From contig OZ012694.1 of assembly GCA_963942565.1 (NCBI GenBank), positions 35,434,950 to 35,498,949 of the forward strand: 64,000 nucleotides of DNA. The letters are read 5' to 3'. The DNA is from Maea johnstoni. Lineage: Eukaryota > Annelida > Polychaeta > Spionida > Magelonidae. A program made the position numbers and the translations under genes. Shown here one piece after another: positions 37,697 through 48,525 of this stretch. Each line of letters starts with the position of its first letter. Position 1 is the first letter of the stretch. The notes under the pieces are model-generated. The model was not told the DNA's origin, did not search any database, and worked only from the letters and a program-made list of their open reading frames with translations.

Positions 37697-37738
37697 GGAT
37701 CCGTGCGCCCGCCACTCACTTTTTGGGCGCACGGATCC
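37697..37738. repeat. Perfect 14 bp inverted repeat (hairpin)
   Basis: GGATCCGTGCGCCC at 37697-37710 and its exact complement GGGCGCACGGATCC at 37725-37738, with a 14 nt loop. Unusually GC-rich for this intron. It could be the remnant of a larger palindrome or an element end. Confidence 0.85.
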
Positions 37739-38166
37739 TTATTACATCGACAACTTTTACTCCTCCTGCGGCCTTAAGCGCCTTGCCGCAACACTTGCCT
37801 CCCCCTTCTCTGTAATTGTACTGTCCTCCCAGTACCTCTTTCAACGGGGCCCTATCTGGATAGTCACGACTTAGTCACAATATGGCATAAAAAGAGACGA
37901 AAAATTGAAATTCTAAATTCCAAATTCCCAGTGCTGTGGTGCCGTTTGGTGATGATAATCTGGGTGTGTGTCTTTCTGTAAACTAATCCTGGCACATGTG
38001 AGGAGTGATGACGATAAGAGAAGCTTCACTTACCCCTGTCCATCTGTGTTGTTGTGAGTTTATTTGTGGTTAGCGGCGGCTGAGAGCTGACTTCCTGTTA
38101 CAGAGGAGAAGGAGGAGGAGGAGGAGATAGATGAGAATGTGGGGAATCTCGCATTCCCGGGAGGCT
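37739..38166. other. Intron sequence, no gene seen
   Basis: The 101-codon frame 37569-37874 spans the hairpin and shows no recognisable domain. The part 37880-37985 shares phrases with the dispersed repeat at 36355-36570. Confidence 0.4.
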
Positions 38167-38562
38167 GGCTTGCTTACGAGATGAGATGCTCCGGCGTCTT
38201 ATCTCATCTATCAACAGTCAGCTCCCGGAGAGAAGGTCATCACAGATTCCACTTGCTACTTACACTAAACACAGCTTTAATCAGAGCCTACACTCTAGGC
38301 TTGCTTAGGAGATGAGATGCTCCAGCGTCTTATTTCATCTATCAATAGTCAGCTCCCGGAGAGAAGGTCATCACAGATTCCACTTGCTACTTACACTAAA
38401 CACAGCTTTAATCAGAGCCTACACTCTAGGCTTGCTTAGGAGATGAGATGCTCCAGCGTCTTATCTCATCTATCAATAGTCAGCTCCCGGAGAGAAGGTC
38501 ATCACAGATTCCACTTGCTACTTACACTAAACACAGCTTTAATCAGAGCCTACACTCTAGGC
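38167..38562. repeat. Minisatellite, 131 bp unit, three copies
   Basis: Units begin GGCTTGCTTA at 38167, 38298 and 38429, exactly 131 bp apart and nearly identical. Each unit holds an inverted pair, AGATGAGAT and ATCTCATCT, that could form a 9 bp stem, and TCAGCTCCCGGAGAGAAGGT. Confidence 0.95.
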
Positions 38563-39398
38563 TCTTATGTGTATTGTGTCTTTCAATTGTCACCAAGAAA
38601 TACAGGTGGTCAGGGTTGTTAGTTTAGTTTGCATTTATCTCACCAGGTGGACAGGGGACTGTTGGAGTGTTTTGTTTGATCCGATACCACTAAAATACGG
38701 GACAGACTAGTGGAGCCATCTATAGGGTATTGACAGTACTAACACCACAACTGAAGGTCAGCTTTAGAGGGTTAATTAACATATCAGGGACAATGTACCT
38801 TGTCATAGTTATAAATATTAGTGAACAACCAGGAAATATTTCTATAAAGGTCTGGGGAGAAAAAAATTAATGGATGCTATTTCTAGAAAACCTTCAAAAC
38901 ATTATGCTTTTACTTTGAATACAAAACTCCTCAACAATTGCATGACTATATTCTATGGAAAAAACTGCTGCCAAGGAACTAAATGTGTATTTGTATGCCC
39001 CTTATAGACACAAGAGTATGACAAATAGATCAAGTTCTGTAGTAGGTCAACAGAAAAACATGCTAGGATATCACAAACGCGACATACAATACCCAGCATT
39101 TCCATTCAGAGAGCTCAGAGAAGTTCAAATTTCGACGCCAATTAAGCAAACATGAAAAGTGACCCGGTTTTGGCAACCAGCGAAGATTGAGGGCCGGAAC
39201 AAAGGAAGGCCTTTTAGAGAGAAAAGCTACCCCTCCTGAGTAAGCAGCAACTATGTTGTTTGCCTCCCGGGCATCGTTGATCACTTGGTGACCCCGCTAG
39301 ACCTACGGGTTGAGTCGCCTGACGCAGCATCATTGTGAGGGCCAATTACCGCAAGTGGATGTGGATATTTCCGGTGGGTTGGCTTACCTTGGGTTTAA
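38563..39398. other. Intron sequence, no gene seen
   Basis: Contains at 38638-38740 a relative of the 33240-34075 repeat. The frames at 38955-39284 are unsupported. Confidence 0.4.
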
Positions 39399-39735
39399 CC
39401 CAGCAACGGTGTGATGTGCCCTCATATGCTGAACTAGGGTCACAGATAGTTATACCTGTAGACACTAGGGACAATGACCATTCATAAGATTAAAAATCCT
39501 TCTTCATCATAAGTCTCTTAGCTGACAGAGGGCCCAGCAACTGTGTGGTGTGCCCTCATATGCTTAACTAGGGTCACAGAGATAGACATACCTGTAGACA
39601 CTAGGGACAATGACCATTCATAAGTATAAAAACCCTTTAACATCATCAGTCTCTTAGCTGACAGAGGGTCACACTTTGACATATGGAAAGGGCGCTATAT
39701 CAAATATCAATTGTTAGTATTATTATTATTTTTAC
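39399..39735. repeat. 131-132 bp tandem repeat with SINE-like tail
   Basis: Two units share CCCAGCAAC, GTGTGCCCTCATATGCT, ACCTGTAGACACTAGGGAC, AATGACCATTCATAAG and CTCTTAGCTGACAGAGGG. The end at 39680-39732 (GGGCGCTATATCAAATATCA then ATTATTATT) resembles the GCGCTATATAAAT...(ATT)n tail of tRNA-derived SINEs. A third, diverged unit follows at about 39733-39840. Confidence 0.75.
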
Positions 39736-39840
39736 CTGTTAAGCAATGGGACAGCATAACCCAATTGACAAAAACCATCAGCAGTGTTTCATCTCTTACC
39801 TGACTAAGGGCCACAGTTAGACATACCTGTAAATACTAAT

Positions 39841-41659
39841 AATAACAACAATTTATCATCATCCAATTCATATCCTCAATTCTTATCATTAAACCATTCA
39901 AAGCTGCAGCAAACACACCTCAAAATCCAGCCACACCTGCCCTTTGCTAATTTTCAAGCATATCTGCTGATATTTTGACTACCAAGGAATATTTTGTGAA
40001 TTGTCTGAACCATGTTGTTAAAATCAAATCTTTTCTGTAATTCAATTATCTCAAAGTAAGATTCTATCTCATGCATCTGAAGGGAAGCCAATTGGTAGTA
40101 CATCGAAGTCTGTGAGTAATTGGGATGATTATTATGTTAATCAGATGTTGACTGGATAAAACCCACACATAGATACTCTCTAAGTAATTAGATCATAACC
40201 CCGTCTCCTGATAAATAAAAGATGAGACAATCCATCATCATGGGTCCGCAAAATAGGTCAGGGCGTAATTAATCTGGGTATTTTAACCTTGATGATGAAA
40301 GAGAAGGAGGTAACCATCCCTGGGATCAATACCTCCCTAGGAGAGCAGGCAGTGCATGAAATATTCACAGCACCTCAATTATGGATGGGAACATGATGGT
40401 TATGTGAATGATTTAAGGAAGCATGCATGTCGTCACTGACATGAGCTAGATTACCGTGTCTGGAGTTCTATCTGCAGCACCTGAGGGTAAAATAACAAAT
40501 GAAATAAAGAAACGCAGATCCATTCCAGAACCTAGCATTACAGCAGGAAGGAATGATGTGTGTGTGGGGGTAGGGGGATATCTACGAAGGGGCTGCCAAT
40601 TGTGGAACTGGATGCCCCCACTAACGGTTCCTTTAGCCTATACCTTGAGACAGTTACTGGCTGAATGGTTTTCCTAATGTCATCATCTAGTTTATTATTC
40701 TTTTCATACTCGCATTTTTGCATTAAATCAGCATTTCTTTATTTCCCTATATAGGACATGTACTCTTCCAAAAATATCAAGCAAGGATTTCTTTAATTTG
40801 TTTTTTCTAGGAGATCTGTAAATCTTCTTAGAAAATAGATAAGCAAAAATATCAAGATAGGATTTTCTTTTATTTCTTTATCTAGGATATCTATTAACCT
40901 ATGCTTTTCAGACTGTTATCAATTCAAGATCTTCTTAATTTCCTTATCTAGAATATCTATAGACCTGTACCCTGCAGATAGGTTAGCATATCCCTTCAGG
41001 ATTTAACCCCTATTACATATGCTATTCAAAGAACATAGGGAGAAGTGTGTCCTGCAGAAATAGATTAGGGGAGGAGGAGGATGGTAGTGTGCACTATGTT
41101 TGCTCTAAGGAGAGTGCAGCAGCTATTTATAATATGCCGGGTGTTCTGCAGGGGTTATTTAGCATAGATAAGGCGAAATAAACATGCCCCCATTAGATAA
41201 CACACTCAAGACTCTGGCGGCCTGCTATGCAAATTTATCGCCTCTCTCGAGCGGTGACCTACTTATTCTTCCCGCTTTGCCAGGAGAGCAAGTGTGCCAT
41301 ACATAATCTTTCTCGGTAACTTACCCAGCCGACCTCGCAACTTGCGCGTGATAAAATCTCTTTACCAGTCACCCATTTGGAAGGGACACCACATCTAGTG
41401 AATGGGTAGGTACAATTTGAGCATGATCCACCATTTTCCGGGGGTTATTTTCAATGCGTGCATGTGTTGTTCGTCGTTTTTTTAAAGGGCAGTGTTTTAT
41501 AGTAGCTGCTGCAGACTCATAGCACCACTGCTGCTGTTGCTGCCATGTGCTCGAAACATCCATGTGCTTATTGCATGCAACCATGTGGTGCCGTATTCTA
41601 GGCTCCATTCTCCTTTGCTTGGGACTGAGTTAAGCCTATCTCCCACTGGTTATATGGCA
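39841..41659. other. Intron sequence, no gene seen
   Basis: Mostly unique. A small repeat around CTTCTTTAATTT, TATCTAGGATATCTAT and CCTATAGACC occurs at 40780-40985. 41200-41620 is GC-richer and includes several CAG/CTG words. Nothing coding recognised. Confidence 0.4.
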
Positions 41660-41714
41660 AAACACAAGTGAACGCGAATTGTGAGTTTGTCATTTTTCAT
41701 GTTCACTTGTGTTT
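41660..41714. repeat. Perfect 14 bp inverted repeat (hairpin)
   Basis: AAACACAAGTGAAC at 41660-41673 pairs with GTTCACTTGTGTTT at 41701-41714 across a 27 nt loop. Confidence 0.85.
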
Positions 41715-42769
41715 ACCTTCTCTTACGCTTCGTATACAATCAGGCACTTATCTACTATGAATAAAGATGTACATGTACATTAAGTTAGCATGGGCAATGT
41801 TCATACAGTACACTGTCACACATGACAGGCAACAACTCTTTTATTGATATAAAAATATGCCCATAGTAGGCATAAGGTGCCTCTTGGATTGAGTAATATT
41901 ATTATGTCTTTAACAGTCTCAATAACAACACCACCAGGGCCAAATGTAATGATGTATCATTTAAGTGCATTTATAGGCCAGTTTACAAAATGCTGTACTT
42001 ATTACAGCTCAGTCTAAAGTAGAACTAAATTGAGTCTGAAAACAATTCAGTGTAGGTCATTGAACTGTGCCATAATATGCGAGCATTAAGGTTTTATCAA
42101 AATGAGGGTATTTTGATGAGAGACCCCAGGCTGGTGATATTGTTAGGTTCACTCTTTAGTAACAGAGCTGGTGTTATCAAGGGTGTTCATGGCATATCTC
42201 ATCACACCCTCAGGTAGGAGGCATACCTGGGGGTAGTGGGTACAACACCCTTCTGTGCCTCAATACCCCTATGACATGCCACACTTCTCTCTGTGGTTAA
42301 CCCAACCTTTAACGACCTGATCTTTTTCCAAGACACTCCCTTAAAAAAGATGATAATTACATTTTACACACTACAAGTTCTATCACATTTAGGTTGTACT
42401 TTATCAAGCAATACACATTATATCAGTTATGCTCAATCTGATCTTCATAACAGCTGTAAATAGGGTGGCACCATTTAGATAAAGAAAGTCTCGTGAGGCA
42501 TAAGATGATATTGGAATTGTTTTCATAGAGATGTCTATACAATTTAGATTCTTGATTATAAACGGATATTTAAATATTCAATAAGGACTTTAGTGGTGAT
42601 AGTGGTATGGGGGTTACTTTTTTCAAGGCTAGTAGGTCCAGTTAGCAATTTGTTCATGGTCTGCGTTTTTTACGCTGCCTAGAACTCTAATGGAGATTTG
42701 TACTCTTGAGGTATCCAGCTCGTTTTATATGCATAACCAACAAATCAATCATTGCGTGAAATTATTTAT
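41715..42769. other. Intron sequence, no gene seen
   Basis: AT-rich unique sequence without recognisable features. Confidence 0.4.
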
Positions 42770-43230
42770 CTAGGCAACTGTGTTGGCATACAGATTAGAG
42801 TGATTCAATAGAGATTACTATAATAGTGCATCGGGTATTCACGGCGCTCTTCTGCGCTCGAGTGAGAGACGGATATTTAGTGCGTAAGTTCGGAGAAACA
42901 ATCTTGTTTTAGCTGCATAGCAGATAAGTGCTCTGACAGCGCTGCATAAAACAAGCTCCATCAAGCGCCAAATTTATCCTGCTAGACTGCGCTTAATTCT
43001 CACCAGCTTGCGTGATCTGTTTATTATCCGTGGAGCCGCAGAGAGAGAGGATATACGCCGCAGCTTGCGTTTATAGCTCCGCAGCCACAGCAGACTAGCG
43101 CCTCCTCTGCCTCTAGAGCTGGCAGCTCTCCAATCGGAAACCCAGGTAAGGCGACACAGCGTGAACCGCAAATGACCTTCAGGCCTCATTGAAGGTCGGG
43201 CAGGGAGAGGAATTGATATTGGAGTTAAGT
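42770..43230. promoter_or_regulatory. Unique CG-containing intron segment, possible regulatory DNA
   Basis: A non-repetitive island with many CG dinucleotides and GC-rich words (GGCGCTC, TGCGCTCGAG, AGCGCTGC, CCGCAGCC). Its composition contrasts with the flanking AT-rich intron. It could be an enhancer or an alternative promoter; there is no direct proof. Confidence 0.3.
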
Positions 43231-43689
43231 ATCAGCCGCACATGTGTTCTGTTGCATATCACTTGTAGATGTAGGATATAAAAAATGCTCGGAATTTTCT
43301 GGCATCTCTTATCAGTAGTGTCTGATTTTATGGAATAGGGGGTATCAGAATGCCATCAATATATCGGTTTTTATGCTAAAACGATATCTGGCTTCAAAAA
43401 CAAGGGTGTGGGAATTCTTTTCTGCATTTCAAGAGCAGTAGACTGTTCAGACACAGAAATAGTTTCTCAATCTGAAATTCGTCATTGGTCAGGAAATGTC
43501 TCCTTATGACCCCAAAATTCTTCTTACAAAAAAACTTCAGTTGGTATGTTTACAACACCTTTCAAGGAATTCGCTCTCACATACACAAACATCATGATGT
43601 GAGTTTTTGGTGATAGGGGGTCACATATTTCTGCCACATAGTGGGAATTCTGGGTCAAGCAGGAGAGGAAGGCAGTAGCAGCAGAGAGA

Positions 43690-44420
43690 TTGTGGTTCCT
43701 TGTTGGATCACAGCTTAGAGATTGTGGTGCACATTCATATTATGGCAGATAGTTTGTGGTACCCATTCGTATTATGGCTGATAGTTTATGGTACCCATTT
43801 GTATTATGGCTGAGATATTGCGGTACCTTCTTATATTATGGCTGAGAAATTGCGGTACCCATTTGTATTATGGCTGAGATATTGCGGTACCTTCTTATAT
43901 TATGGCTGAGAAATAGCAGTACCCATTTGTATTATGGCTGAGAGCTTGTGGCACCTACTTGTATCGTGTGTGAGAGATAGTGGTACATATTCGCATTATG
44001 GCGGAGAGTTTGTGGTACCCAATTGTATTATGGCTGATAGTTTATGGTACCCATTTGTATTATGGCTGATAGTTTGTGGTACCCATTCGTATTATGGCTG
44101 ATAGTTTATGGTACCCATTTGTATTATGGCTGAGATATTGCGGTACCTTCTTATATTATGGCTGAGAAATAGCAGTACTTACCCATTTGTATTATGGCTG
44201 AGAATTTGTGGAACCCATTTATATCATGGCTGAGAGCTTGTGGTGCCTACTTGTATTGTGTGTGAGGGATAGTGGTACATATTCGCATTATGGCGGAGAG
44301 TTTGTGGTACCCAATTGTATTATGGCTTAGATTTTATTGTACTCAGTTGTGTCATGGCATAGAGATTGTGGTACCTTGTAGAATCATGGCTTAGAGATTG
44401 TGGTACCCAATTGATGCAAT
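43690..44420. repeat. Minisatellite, about 30-34 bp unit, about 20 copies
   Basis: Units read approximately GTACCCATTTGTATTATGGC then TGAGAGATTGTG, with variants GATATTGCG and GAAATAGCA. Larger blocks of about four units are themselves duplicated (43740-43900 resembles 44040-44190). Confidence 0.9.
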
Positions 44421-44422
44421 AC

Positions 44423-44453
44423 CAAAGGTTTATCATACTATGATAAACCTTTG
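44423..44453. repeat. Perfect 31 bp palindrome
   Basis: CAAAGGTTTATCATA (44423-44437), one central C, then TATGATAAACCTTTG (44439-44453). It lies at the end of the minisatellite and abuts the left arm of a larger inverted repeat. Confidence 0.9.
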
Positions 44454-44454
44454 A

Positions 44455-45357
44455 TGATACCTATCACTGGTAAATATGTTTCATGAATATTGCCTTGGTT
44501 TTCAGGATATTAGCACTCTCAATGCTGAGGCTACTTTCCTACAAAGCACTAGGACACAAATATTAAAAGAATACATCTAAACCCTGTTATGGTGGCATCA
44601 GTACATACTTAGATGTTATCCATTCTCCCTGTGGGTATTTCATTGGATAGCTCTTACCGAGTACTCTCAGATGAGTACCAGGGTTTCAGCCATATTCCAG
44701 GTATTTTTCTATTATTTTCTATTTGCCAAATTAGCTACCAGCTACAAAAGGGTTATGAGCATCTTTTTAACCCACCAAGGTGCCCTCCCTGGGCATGAAT
44801 GGGTTAACAATGACTCTGGCTTCATCTAGCCCATAACCATAACTCAGGCCTCCGCTGGCAAGCAATTTCCACTCGCTAATAATAAGAGGATGGATTTTTC
44901 ACATGGTCCCCCGGGAACGGGGAGGCAGCTATTTTCAGCGATGGTTATTCACCTTAACGTGACAAGGCTGTGTTCTAGAGGAGTCTTCGGTATCGATCCT
45001 ACATAATCCGACGTGATGAATAGGACCAGCTACACTGCTTGTTCGCATTAAGAAATAGTCACTGAGTACCTCTTATAAAGGTGTTGGTGGCATGTAGTAA
45101 CACTTTTACCCATTCATGCCTGGAGATCTCCTCGACAGCATCCTATGGACATGTAATATTTATGAATATAAATTTAGCCTGGAGCTGATACTCTCATATG
45201 AGTACCCATATGCCACGTTTTCAGTCATTCTTCAGGACTTCTCCATTATTTTGTATTGGCCAACTTAGCCACCAGCAGCATAAGGGATAAAAACTTGCTA
45301 ATATCCTGAAAACCATGGTCATTTTTATGAACCTACTTTACCAATATTAGATATCCG
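44455..45357. mobile_element. Composite region bounded by about 60 bp inverted repeats
   Basis: 44455-44514, read on the other strand (GCTAATATCCTGAAAACCA...), matches 45298-45357, with the first 19 bases identical and about three quarters of the rest. Between them lie family 1 sequence (44511-44757, lacking its left TTAA), a 41 bp minimal family 2 copy (44767-44807), and a chimera with a family 2-like left end (45110) and family 1 right end (45180-45292). It looks like a nested or larger non-autonomous element. Confidence 0.6.
44767..44807 (+). mobile_element. Minimal TTAA MITE family 2 copy, 41 bp
   Basis: TTAACCCACCAAGGTGCC is followed almost at once by GGGCATGAATGGGTTAA, leaving only the two termini. 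It suggests a large internal deletion of a family 2 element. Confidence 0.65.
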
Positions 45358-45977
45358 TTTCATAGCATGTCTCCCTTCAGATATTTAAATGCAAATGGTC
45401 CTCCTGTCAATTTCTCCCTCACGAGTCCCTTATTTTGAATGTCTTTTAGGACATATTTTCAAGCAGTATTATGCGTGAATGTGGTTCGCTCAAAGGCCGA
45501 GCCATGAAAGAGGATTAGAGTTCACAGTAACGAGTATGTGATGTTAATCCAGCTTTATTCTTGCCCGTAAAGTCTCCCACTCCGCTTCCATGGACCTGGG
45601 TGGAATGTCTTATGAGGACATAAATCCACAGTTATTGGTTCCACACCGGACCCCTGGGTGGTCCCACAAAACTTTTATGAGGGCACTCATTTTTATAGCA
45701 CTATCACTTCAAATATTTTACCTATTGGCCTCAGCACTGCTAGCAACTGGTGAGGTTAAGGTGCACATTTAAAAAAGAAAAACTATATATAAGATTTTAT
45801 ATTCTCTGTGACCCAGTGTCAATTAAGCGCTATTGTTTGCACTAGTGGACAAGCTGTTATTTTTTTTGCTCGCCTAATGGGAAAGTTGGAAAAATAAATC
45901 ATCTTAGAACATTGTAAGTATGTTTGCAGTAGCTCCCAACTGACCCTCTCTGTATGAGCTTGGAAATCATTGTGAGT
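45358..45977. other. Intron sequence, no gene seen
   Basis: Unique sequence. The 60-codon frame at 45590-45772 is unsupported. Confidence 0.4.
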
Positions 45978-46212
45978 TTAACCCATTCATGCCAGTAGCT
46001 GCCAAAACTGGCAAGCTATTTTGCTGATATATATCCTACAAAGCAATTTTCAGAAAAATATTTGAAGGAGAAATGTTGATCCGAAACTTACCAACAACTT
46101 CCTATTCCAATACTTTTCAAATTCATGCTAAGCTTTGAAGATTTCTGTTTTCAAAAGTAGTATTTATCCATAACCTACTTGTCAACGCGACCTCCAAGCA
46201 TGGATGGGTTAA
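45978..46212 (+). mobile_element. TTAA MITE family 2, best full-length copy (235 bp)
   Basis: It begins TTAACCCATTCATGCCAGTA and ends CAAGCATGGATGGGTTAA. Its inverted ends match over about 14 bp. The interior has AAAATATTTGAAGGAGAAAT, then TGTTGATC. Good reference copy for the family. Confidence 0.88.
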
Positions 46213-48204
46213 AAGAAAAAAGGGGTCAATAACTCACTTCTACTTCAGGGGAACCACGTCAAGAGTGAGTTGAATAATGAGAGCCCTCGCGATGAAAAAA
46301 GGCCCAACTGTTCCCCATACTAGCTGGAATGACTCATTCTCCCAAGTGGCTTCTCAAAACATATTTATTGCCCTTCGCAAAATAAACAGGACTCTCGTCT
46401 TACCATGACTCCCCACTTTCAGGTCGAGCTGGTTATTTATAAGAACTGAAGTGTACCCTACAAGTAAAATATGCTTATATATATCACCTCACAATTTATT
46501 TCTGTTTGTCGCAATAATTTTAGCTTGGCTGTCATGTAAGAGAACTTAAACATTTGTTCTTTTTTCATGAGGGTGATTATATTTTCTATATTAGGAGGAA
46601 CATTTAGAGAAAGGCACTCACAGCAATAAATCACTTTTGTTGTGTTTTGTCTTGGAATTTTAGAGTGGAAGTGGTTAGACTCACTCAGTGCAAGTATTCT
46701 TAGATTTCAAAATTCTGAGATGATGAACATTTCTGTGCTCCTAAACTATTCAGTGAATCCACCCCTCTCAAATTCCTATAAGTTCCAGAACTTGTGAATA
46801 ATATTATATCTGTATGATATTGTACACACTTGTCACCTATGTCAGATTGTTTATGTACATCTGTTTGTTTGGTAGGTTCCAAAATATCTAGTCAAATACA
46901 TCAAGTTGTTGCAAGGTTGCAAAACTTCTCAAACCAGTTCCAATAAATCAACCCTCACCCTTGAGAAAGCATCCATTAAAATCTGATCTTTCCCTGTGCC
47001 ACCCACCAAGAATCTGAATGTTTGGGACAAATGTCAAAGGAGCTTGGGCATTGACCTACATTTGCCTCTAGTTTTGGCATTGACCTACATTTCCTCTAGT
47101 CTGGACATTGACCTACTTTTTCCCTGTCCTGAATCGCGCCAAGGGGGAGAAGTAGACAAAGCCTGGATGGCCCTTGCCACTTTAGCACGCCCCACTGGGC
47201 CCGCCCTCTGTGTAGTTGACAACGCCCGCCTGTATTTATTATCCACAGAAATGCCACAGGTGTGTTATTGAAGGCAGCCAAGCGTGGCTCTGTTTAGGTG
47301 CCTACTCTTCATCATCATCATCATACTAAACCGCGCCACAGCTTTTTCAAGCTCTGCATACCTAATGTGTGGGTATTTGGTTCTGAATACCCTCAGATAC
47401 TATGCAATCGTTATGTAAATAAACACGCTCTCTAGGGCTTCAGTATTGACCTGCTGGATCCTAATGTTTTCTACCCTCTGAATAGGGCCTGATGCTCCTT
47501 TAGAAAGTAGTCTTAAATCTGCATTGAGATGTGAAAACCCAGAAACGCGGCTGATCATTATACACATAATTACACTCTGTAGGGCTTCAACGTGACCTGC
47601 TGGCTCCTAATGTTTCTACCCTACCAAATCGGGTCTGATTAGAAGTCAGAAATTTAGAAATTAGCTCTTTTAGAAATTAGTTATATATCTGCATTTAGAT
47701 GTGACATATTGTATTTTATTGTGTCACCCTTTATGACCATAACAATGTGGATGATTTGACCTTGACCTTTGACCCCCTCTATGCCAGCCAGCACTTGGAT
47801 CCTGACCCCGCCAGCTTTTTATAAACCTTGTAGATAAGGATAATGATAACACTGCACTGCAGGGCAGTAGCAATGTGAGTGAATTCCTAAGCCATGATTT
47901 GATAAGTGGCAACACAACAAGTGTATTTATCACGGCTGCTGAGAGACATGTGGTTGTGAACTGTAAATATCATCTAGAGATAAGGGCTGTCAGGGAAGTG
48001 TATGTGTGTGATATATGCTTGTTCTAGATATATAGGGGAACAAAGACATGCACACACACCCCCAGACTGATACTCATCCCTCTTAACCCATGAGCACTCA
48101 GTTCAGTGTAAAGTGCATCTTTTCTTTCTACTTCTCTATACCTCTAAGCTTATGCGCATTTTATTCAGTATTTAGTGCCATTTATGAAGCCTTTGAAAAC
48201 CTTG
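46213..48204. other. Intron sequence with a nuclear-receptor-like site cluster
   Basis: Short repeats of TTGACCTACATTT-type phrases occur at 47050-47120 and AGGGCTTCAGTATTGACCTGC or similar at 47433 and 47580. At 47756-47776 TTGACCTTGACCTTTGACCC carries three half-sites. No exon seen. Confidence 0.4.
47756..47776. promoter_or_regulatory. Nuclear-receptor DR1-like site
   Basis: TGACCTTTGACCC (reverse complement GGGTCAAAGGTCA) is a canonical direct repeat with one-base spacing, of the HNF4/RXR type. It is preceded by an additional TTGACC half-site. Occupancy is unknown. Confidence 0.35.
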
Positions 48205-48525
48205 CAATTGTTCCTACAAGTCCACATGTGTGGTGTTGTGAAGGTCTGTCAATGGTGCCTTTGCAACTAAAAGACCCATTGGAATTATTCCTACAAGTTC
48301 GCAAATGGGTGGCTTTGTGAAGGTCTGTCAATGGTGCCTTTGCAACTGAAAGACCCATTGGAATTATTCCTATAAGTTTACAAATGTTTGGCATTGTGAA
48401 GGTCTGTCAATGGTGCCTTTGCAACTGAAAGACCCATTAGAATCATTCCCTCAAGTCCACAAATGTGTGGTGTTGTAAAGGTTTGTCTTTGGTTCCTTTG
48501 CAACTGGAAGACTTCTCGGAATTAT
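48205..48525. repeat. Tandem array, about 77 bp unit, four copies
   Basis: Units share ATTCCTACAAGT, TGTGAAGGTCTGTCAATGGT, GCCTTTGCAACT and AAAGACCCATTGGAATTA, with the last copy diverged. Confidence 0.92.

Noticed and set aside
37569-37874. 101-codon frame spanning the GC hairpin as possible gene
   Set aside because: Contains the perfect inverted repeat, lacks recognisable domains and has no splice context.
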